38,496 nt of DNA from Triparma columacea (taxonomy: Eukaryota > Sar > Bolidophyceae > Parmales > Triparmaceae), in the NCBI GenBank assembly GCA_030267965.1, contig BRYA01000217.1, forward strand, positions 844-39,339. The letters run 5' to 3'. The notes under the pieces are model-generated. The model did no database searches and was not told where the DNA came from. It saw only the letters and a program-made list of their open reading frames with translations. The position numbers and the translations under genes were made by a program. Shown here in pieces: positions 32,221 to 38,496 of this stretch. The first letter of the stretch is position 1. Each line of letters begins with the position of its first letter.

Positions 32221-33622
32221 GCTGCGAAGTGGAGGAAAAACAGAGACGAATTAGAAAAGATGGAAGGCCAGCGAGCGACAAACTATGACATCAAGCTTTC
32301 TAGGCCACACATATCTCAGCAATGCTCGACCCCTCTGATCGGCAGACAATGCTCTCTCTGGCTTCCAAGGCAACGAAGCCGGATTTTGAGCCCCCTCAGT
32401 GCGACATCAGCGAGCCTAAAGCGGCAAATCATCGTAGAACTAAACGACTCGAGAGCTCCATCCAAAAATCACCTCTAGGAAATTTGAGGACAGATCGAGG
32501 ACAGATCGACCAGATCGGCGAATGAGGAAATCCTCATTATTATATATGAATGGTTACCTATTAATGGCGTTGAAACGAGTAAATAATATCCACTAGTCGT
32601 AATATATTGATGGCGGTTGCACATAGACACATATCACTGTCGTTGCGTCTCTGAATCAGCTCCATTAAGTAAAACTTTCCAACAAAGTGGAGGTTTAGAA
32701 GATGCGACGGACGCATTTCTTTTATTTAGTCGAATTGTGGTGATATTGCCACCGTAATCTGGGGGATAAGATGAAGGCCCGAATCGTAGGGGTTGCAGAA
32801 TCTTGTAAGTTTGAGAGGGGAGCTCTGTCATGAGCTTGTCACATGTAATGAGAAGCCCGCGCTGCGGCATGTCGGGGACCCAGAGCTTACATGCTGCTTT
32901 TGATGCTATAGGTGGTTGGAGAGGCGAAGTTACGGATGGTCTTGGAACTTAGGTTTAATGCTTGGGGCAAATCCCAAAGTTTTTAATATTGGAAGAACCG
33001 AGAATAGCGTAAAAGTTGAGGTGAGGACGTACGAGGAGTGACCATTGTCTATTGATTGGCGCGTTTAATGCATAAGAAACACAAATTCGGCCGTATTAGA
33101 AATAACAGAAGAGTCCCCCGAAACCAGTAAATTGAGAATCCATGGATTATTCATCTTCATGAGAGCCCCGACGGGGATTTTAGCTACACTCCGGGCTTAC
33201 ATTGTCCTACATCCGGACTTACTGACGTCTTTTGACGAATATATCAAACTTGATCCCTTACCACCTCCCCCCCTTTCCCCGTCCCGTCCTCAGCCAAAGT
33301 AAACCCCAAGAATTAGCCCCTGTAAAAGCTTCGTTGAAGGTAAGAATGTGCATGGAGACCCTAGCTCGGGGGATACGAAGCGTAAATTGATGAAGAAACT
33401 AGCGCGACGTAAATATGTTTTAGCTTCAGCTCAAATCTGCCTTGGTGCCTCGACCAGGACAGTGGGGTTGGTTGACTGCACTGGAGTCAATCGCCGTATA
33501 TTAATTAGCGACAACTGTTATTGCCCCTCATCACCTCGCCCGCGACCGATACCGTTTCAAAAAACAGCTCACTTATCCCCAAACTACCCTTCTACCTTTC
33601 AGCCTCCCCCCCCCTCTTGAGC
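32221..33622. other. Long intergenic region, divergent V-ATPase e / START-like genes
   Basis: About 1.4 kb without a supportable gene. Short frames (minus 32634-32870; plus 33348-33620) show no family similarity. A small gaggacagatc duplication lies near 32486-32510. The segment ending ctacctttcag just before 33603 looks like a splice acceptor, so an upstream exon or 5'-UTR intron of the START-like gene may lie here. No tRNA, rRNA or snRNA was recognised. Confidence 0.4.
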
Positions 33623-36600
33623 ATGAAAGTTAGCCCCAAGCAGGTGGACGAGCAAGTCATCGCCGTAAACGACGACGAGAGGGGCCCCACTGACGAAGAA
33701 GAGAATGTCGACGTCGAGAGCGAAGTAAATGAGGGGATTGTAGGTGCTCCTGACGATATTGTTGAGTTGATCAATGACAATGAGATGGAGAAGGGACGCG
33801 TTACTCGCGTCTACGATCCTCCCGACGAGCTTGACGACCCCGACAATGTGAAGGTAAAAAAAGCCGAGGGGATCGAACTGTCCCCAGTCAGTGTCGGTGA
33901 CACCAAACAGACTGATGATGAGATTGACCAAGCTGCGCTGGAGGTTGAAGCAGATGGAGTCGCGAATGACGCCGGCAAGACAAACCTCGCCTCCGAGCCC
34001 CCCTCAGGCCCCAATCACACACCCTCCGCTATACGTGGTCCTGTAGATATCGATTACACAGCTCTTGGCCCCGAACAAGTTAAACTTGTCAAGCTTCTGG
34101 ATGACCGAGGGGCAATTGAAGGCCTCATAGACAACTCTACCGGCGTCGATGTGAAGGTTATTGAGCTCGCTGGTGTCTTCCACGACGAGCGCGACAAGAT
34201 CATTGACTTTCTCCTCACCGATTGTGAGCAGGGCAAGTTCCGAAGGAAGACCCTCCAGGAGTATGACGAAAAGGAAGGAGTCATACGCAGACTCGTCTAC
34301 TGGCAGCACTACGGCAACGGGAATAAGTTCGTCGAATTTCTGCTCGAAGTCAGTGTCGTCTCCCCCGACGAATCGACTAGCATTATGGAGTTGGCACCCC
34401 TAGATGAAAATGACCTTTCTGATGAGGCAACTGCGATTCTAGTCGAAATTCTTGTGTCAATAAAGACCAAGACTGTTACACGAGGTGTCATTAAGGGCGA
34501 GCTCAGCTTCACTGATTTCGAGTTTGGACAAACTGCAGTCACCGTGGTGGGAACTCTTAGGGCAGAGGAGAGGGTAACAGAGATGAAATCAGAAGTTGAT
34601 GTTCGCACAGTCAAAAGCTCAAAGAGTGCGCGCCCAAGTTTCAAGAGTGTGCGCCCTAGTTTCAAGAGTGTGCGCCCTAGTTTCAAGAGTGTGCGCCCTA
34701 GTTACAAGAGTGCGGGCCCTATTAGCACAGTAAAAAACTTTAAATCTGCAAGGTCACAACTTGGAAGGATAAACAGCAGCATCAGTAGTGTCAAGAAAGG
34801 AGCTTACAAGGATGTATTTGTTTCATGGAAGGGAATTCTAGATGAAGTCATGAAGAAGTTCAGACAGCCTGCAGTCATTGACGAGCGGAGGAAGAAGCAC
34901 TTTGTGGAAAGGGTCATGCCCAATGTGCCAACTCTTACTGAGGAAGAGGACAGGATGCTGGAAAGTGTTGCAGGGCTGGAGGAGGAACTCTACAAAAAGG
35001 GAAAGAGAGTCAAGGGGACACTGAAGGAAGGGGTGGACAAGTTCCTGTGGAGAGAGGAGGACAATGTGTGGGCAGCCTTTGGGGTCACTGTGGACAAGTC
35101 AGCAAAGGATGTAATGGCAGAGCAATTTCTGCTTGACACATTTGAGTCTTCAGAGGAGCACTTCAAAAATAATGGGAACTTACCAAGGGTGATCAGGAAT
35201 GATTTTGAGGGAACTAGAAGCATGCACTATCATTTAGGCGTGAAGGTCCCTGCCGCCACCAATCGACTCTTTGAGAATTGGGTTGTGTGGAAGGAGGTTA
35301 AACTTGAGAATGGCCGGACATCGTACATGTTGGCATTGGTGCCACTGACAGAGTACCCTGGAGGAGGCTTCAAGGACCTCAGTAAGGAAGGATTTGTGCT
35401 AGCAGAGAGTACAGGTGTCTACTTCTTCAATGAAATTGCTCCAAACGTTTGTAGGGTGACACGCATTCAGACTGGCGATCTGCATTTTAGTGGCATTCAT
35501 AAGACAGTGACAGACAAAGCAATTGACTACCTTGCAAAGAGCCAGCTTGGTGAGGCCAACAGGTTGCAGGAGAAGTTTAGGCGGAATGGGAAGGAGGTTG
35601 ACGCCGAGGTCAGGGGGGCCTTGGTGGAGAGGATGAGGGAGAGTGTTGAGTTGGAGGAGGACCAGAAGAAGGTGTTTAGGGAGTTGGAGGAGCTCTTTGG
35701 TGGGGAGGATGAAGAAGGGTGGAGACCTCTTGAGTCACCTTATGAAGGGGTAGAGATGGAGACCAAGTACAAGCAGCAGGAGAAAGGTGATAATAGGAGT
35801 GTTGCTCTAGGAAAAGCACGGGGGGTTGCTGATTGTTCTGCAGAGGAGGCTGCTGCATACTACTTTGAGTACTGCAGTAGGGATAGAAATGCCATAAGCA
35901 GAGACGAAGGAAACCCTGCAAGATTAGAAATAATTGAAGGGGAAGAAAGGATAAATGAAAAGGCATTTGCTACAGTCAAGACAATGCCATCATTGCTGCA
36001 CAAGAGAGAGTTTGTGTTTAAGCATGTCTGGAAAAGAAATCACGATGGCAGCATTACTGTAGCGTGCTGCTCCGTTGACAAAGATTTTGACTATGGAGGA
36101 AATGTAGGAAAGCTTGTCAGAGGAATAACCAAGGCATTGTTCATTGCCAGCAACATTAAGTCAACAGGAGAAATGCCACAGTGCAAAATACAACTTTTGC
36201 AATATGCTGATGCAGGAGGGTATATTCCTGTTACTCTCATCAACAAAAAGATCCCTATTGGACTAAAGGCGCTGTATTCTATTTCTGATGCCTTCAGGAA
36301 AGACGAATTGATTGACAAAGCTGCACTTGCCTCTCTTGCCAACATCATCAAGAATGAGACTCAAGATTATACAGATGAGGAGAAGGCGGCAATCAGCAAA
36401 GGGAAGGAATTCTATGAGAATTGCAAGAAGGAGGAGAATTTTGATGATCTGAAGAGTCCTGATGAGAGGGTCAAGATGAAGCTAGTTCATGTGGATGGGG
36501 CGAGCAGTGGGACTGGTTTTGCCTCTACTGTGGTTGATGCGAGTGTAAACGAGTGTGCAGCATACGAATATACCAAGTTGGGCAACAGGTATTTTACTAG

Positions 36601-38496
36601 GAACGCAAAAGAAGTTGATGGAATCACCTTCTTGAAAGTCTTCAAAGTAAATCCCCACACCATCTACTATGTAACAACGAGGGAACTCGGTATCCCTGGT
36701 TTTGTTCCACGTGATGGGAGGAGTAAAGTTACCTGGTTCAAACAAGATGACGGCAAAGTTATCATAGATGTTGCAGACACAGAAGAACTTCAGGTAGACT
36801 TTCCAGTGAAGGCTGGGAATATTTTAGTAAAGATTCACACAGTGTGGGTATTTGAGCCACTTGAGCCTATTGGAGATGTGCCACAAACATCAGTCACTTT
36901 CACAACAAAGATAGACCTTGGTGGTATTTTCTTCTCCTCCATTTTGAACAAGCTTGCACCAAGGTTTCTTGCGCAAGTCTCAGACTTGAGGAAGAAGTTT
37001 GACAAGAGCAAAGAGATTGATGCCTTCAAGAGACAGCAAATCATTGCAAAGTTTGAGGAGATTGCAATTGAGGGAGCACCAGGGATTGAAAGTCATTTTG
37101 ATGAGATTCAAGGAGCTCAAGAGATCAGTAGTGGGTTGACTGGGCAGACATTGATAAAGGCAGAGAAGGGAATGGGTTGGGGGAAGACTTCAATAACTGT
37201 GAGAGCATCCCACAAGGAAGTTGCAGCATTCTTCTGGAACCTTGAAAGCCGAGTTGACACCCAGCTCGAGCTGCACAGATTCAACAACCAGAAGCTTGTA
37301 ATCACACTTGAATACAAAGGGCATTTAACAGCTGGAAGGATATCGGATGCTGGCCAGATGAAGACAGACATTGAATTGATGACTAGGCAAAAGGGTCTAG
37401 GAAAGGCTGCCAGCAAAAAGAGTGTAATTAAGCACATGAGCATGGCAACTGATGCTGCTTACTACTTTGATAATCTGCTCAATAGCACTGAAGCAGGGGA
37501 ACAGGATGGGAGGAGGTTTGGAGAGCAGCTGATGGAGAGAGAGAATAGAAGAAATATTGGGGACAGTAAGGTAGAGGTTGTGAGGGAATTCATTGTTGCC
37601 AATAGGGCACTGAGAGAGATTACAGAACAGCATGGGTTCATGAGAACTATGCTGTATGCAGTTGTTATGAACAAACTTAAAAGGAGAGCGACAAATGAGG
37701 GAGAAGTTAAGAGTGAGGAGGAATCCAGGGGGTGGGAGATTGGGAGTGCAATGACAGCAGTCATGTTGACTACTTTGTCTGCTACTCATGCTGTAGATGA
37801 GTGGGCGAATCAATTTACTGAAGTGCAAGAAGTAATGAATGAACAAGCGTGGTTAAGGCCCATGCTTGTGGAGATCGTTAAGAGACTATTTATGAAGTCT
37901 AACTTAGGCTTGAAAGCAAGGGTCACTGTTGGTGCTGCAACAAGCATGGTCGATTTGCTGACCGATGTGTATGTGACGAACAAGTTTTGGAGAGATAAGA
38001 AGTATGGGTACTTTAAGGCTTCTTCGGCAAGTTTGGCAGTATCAATAGGGATACAAATGCTTGCAGTTTGGGGACAGAATAGGAAGTTAGGGATCAAGAG
38101 GGTGTTTAGGGAGTGGATTCCAATCTTGCTTGGGTACAAGCCTGCAGTTGATGCTTACAGGGTTGCAACTGGAGCAAAGCAAGAGGTGGGGGCAGCAGCT
38201 GACCCAATGGCGGAGATGTCATACATGAAAGGGGCTGAGATGTTTGCTGAGGCAATCCCTGGAGTGATAATTCAACTTATGGCTATAGCAACCAGTGACA
38301 AAGAGGTTGGAACTTCAGCATGGCTTTCAGTTGCAGTGTCAGCAATTACCACGGGCTTTGCCTCTGCAACAATTAGTTATGACTGGGACACAGACCCTGC
38401 TAATAGAGAAAAGGCACCAGACTTTTATGGGTATATACCAGCAAAAGCAAGCAAGAGAACAGTAGTGTTTGTGTCAATGTTGCTGTTCACAGCAGG
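33623..38496 (+). CDS. Large multidomain protein: START-like modules plus multi-pass membrane region (3' end beyond window)
   Basis: The frame is open without introns from ATG 33623 to the window edge, at least 1624 residues. Residues 1-150 are acidic and disordered. About 150-330 (GPEQVKLVKLLDDRGAIEGL onward) is unassigned. A 7-residue SFKSVRP repeat follows (332-366). START-like modules then recur. Module A is about 480-645 (MHYHLGVKVPAATNRLFENW). Module B is about 723-910 (ADCSAEEAAAYYFEYCSRDR, then MPSLLHKREFVFKHVWKRN). Module C is about 943-1112 (VVDASVNECAAYEYTKLGNR). A partial fourth is near 1173-1270 (TVRASHKEVAAFFWNLESR). START domains are lipid-binding cups. From about 1372 several hydrophobic helices appear (TSMVDLLTDVYVTNKFW, FAEAIPGVIIQLMAI, SYDWDTDPANR, KAPDFYGYIPAK), faintly like XK-related scramblases. 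Lipid sensing or transfer at a membrane is the natural inference. The start may be preceded by another exon. Confidence 0.72.
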   Translation, partial: MKVSPKQVDEQVIAVNDDERGPTDEEENVDVESEVNEGIVGAPDDIVELINDNEMEKGRVTRVYDPPDELDDPDNVKVKKAEGIELSPVSVGDTKQTDDEIDQAALEVEADGVANDAGKTNLASEPPSGPNHTPSAIRGPVDIDYTALGPEQVKLVKLLDDRGAIEGLIDNSTGVDVKVIELAGVFHDERDKIIDFLLTDCEQGKFRRKTLQEYDEKEGVIRRLVYWQHYGNGNKFVEFLLEVSVVSPDESTSIMELAPLDENDLSDEATAILVEILVSIKTKTVTRGVIKGELSFTDFEFGQTAVTVVGTLRAEERVTEMKSEVDVRTVKSSKSARPSFKSVRPSFKSVRPSFKSVRPSYKSAGPISTVKNFKSARSQLGRINSSISSVKKGAYKDVFVSWKGILDEVMKKFRQPAVIDERRKKHFVERVMPNVPTLTEEEDRMLESVAGLEEELYKKGKRVKGTLKEGVDKFLWREEDNVWAAFGVTVDKSAKDVMAEQFLLDTFESSEEHFKNNGNLPRVIRNDFEGTRSMHYHLGVKVPAATNRLFENWVVWKEVKLENGRTSYMLALVPLTEYPGGGFKDLSKEGFVLAESTGVYFFNEIAPNVCRVTRIQTGDLHFSGIHKTVTDKAIDYLAKSQLGEANRLQEKFRRNGKEVDAEVRGALVERMRESVELEEDQKKVFRELEELFGGEDEEGWRPLESPYEGVEMETKYKQQEKGDNRSVALGKARGVADCSAEEAAAYYFEYCSRDRNAISRDEGNPARLEIIEGEERINEKAFATVKTMPSLLHKREFVFKHVWKRNHDGSITVACCSVDKDFDYGGNVGKLVRGITKALFIASNIKSTGEMPQCKIQLLQYADAGGYIPVTLINKKIPIGLKALYSISDAFRKDELIDKAALASLANIIKNETQDYTDEEKAAISKGKEFYENCKKEENFDDLKSPDERVKMKLVHVDGASSGTGFASTVVDASVNECAAYEYTKLGNRYFTRNAKEVDGITFLKVFKVNPHTIYYVTTRELGIPGFVPRDGRSKVTWFKQDDGKVIIDVADTEELQVDFPVKAGNILVKIHTVWVFEPLEPIGDVPQTSVTFTTKIDLGGIFFSSILNKLAPRFLAQVSDLRKKFDKSKEIDAFKRQQIIAKFEEIAIEGAPGIESHFDEIQGAQEISSGLTGQTLIKAEKGMGWGKTSITVRASHKEVAAFFWNLESRVDTQLELHRFNNQKLVITLEYKGHLTAGRISDAGQMKTDIELMTRQKGLGKAASKKSVIKHMSMATDAAYYFDNLLNSTEAGEQDGRRFGEQLMERENRRNIGDSKVEVVREFIVANRALREITEQHGFMRTMLYAVVMNKLKRRATNEGEVKSEEESRGWEIGSAMTAVMLTTLSATHAVDEWANQFTEVQEVMNEQAWLRPMLVEIVKRLFMKSNLGLKARVTVGAATSMVDLLTDVYVTNKFWRDKKYGYFKASSASLAVSIGIQMLAVWGQNRKLGIKRVFREWIPILLGYKPAVDAYRVATGAKQEVGAAADPMAEMSYMKGAEMFAEAIPGVIIQLMAIATSDKEVGTSAWLSVAVSAITTGFASATISYDWDTDPANREKAPDFYGYIPAKASKRTVVFVSMLLFTA
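34616..34720 (+). repeat. 21-nt coding repeat, five copies
   Basis: Five copies of an agtttcaagagtgtgcgccc-type unit encode SxKSxxP heptads in the START-like protein; the middle three are SFKSVRP. The outer copies (34616 and 34700) have diverged. The serines sit in a basic context, suggesting phosphorylation or membrane-surface binding, which is inference only. Confidence 0.9.

Overview
This is a gene-dense nuclear segment from a eukaryote. Protein-coding genes lie on both strands and are broken by short GT-AG spliceosomal introns (16 placed here, about 70-250 nt). Many of these introns carry a G-run after the donor and a C-run before the acceptor. The gene set fits a photosynthetic stramenopile: a SKN1/KRE6-type GH16 enzyme, a BspA/DUF285-repeat protein, an organellar-type methionyl-tRNA synthetase with a long presequence, a calcium-channel-like protein and a START-like multidomain membrane protein. 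A bolidophyte/Parmales alga such as Triparma is my first guess. That is inference from gene style, not a database match.

Layout. 1-2309 is a repeat zone: two ~299-bp direct repeats flank about six ~135-bp tandem units, with no gene I can support. 2310-4909 (+) is a six-exon SKN1-type GH16 protein, convergent with a TraB-like protein (5000-6506, -). 6846-8380 (-) is a DEDD-type 3'-5' exonuclease with an N-terminal cysteine-rich module. 8839-10116 (+) is a BspA-type repeat protein, convergent with a C2H2 zinc-finger array (10461-11636, -). 12330-14406 (+) is methionyl-tRNA synthetase, convergent with a giant coiled-coil protein of about 2420 residues (14495-22047, -) that contains an in-frame minisatellite. 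22316-23316 (-) is a PP2C phosphatase, divergent from a cation channel (23555-27046, +) that pairs a full six-helix repeat with a bare two-helix pore repeat. 27237-27644 (-) is a small SAP-domain protein. 28321-29967 (+) is an RBBP5/Swd1-type COMPASS subunit. 30633-31560 (+) is a membrane-anchored cyclophilin-like protein, convergent with V-ATPase subunit e (31819-32220, -). 33623 to the right edge (+, incomplete) is a very large protein with several START-like modules followed by a multi-pass membrane region.

The genes are mostly unrelated neighbours, as is usual in a compact eukaryotic genome. They cover glucan metabolism, translation, chromatin, signalling and membrane transport. Convergent pairs are very close (about 90 nt in two cases), so 3' ends probably overlap. 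The least ordinary items are the 6TM+2TM channel with an EF-hand between its halves, the START-like/multi-TM fusion at the right edge, and the cassette-like variation inside the BspA repeats. All exon joins were worked out by hand from reading frame, splice consensus and family similarity. None was checked by computation or transcript data.
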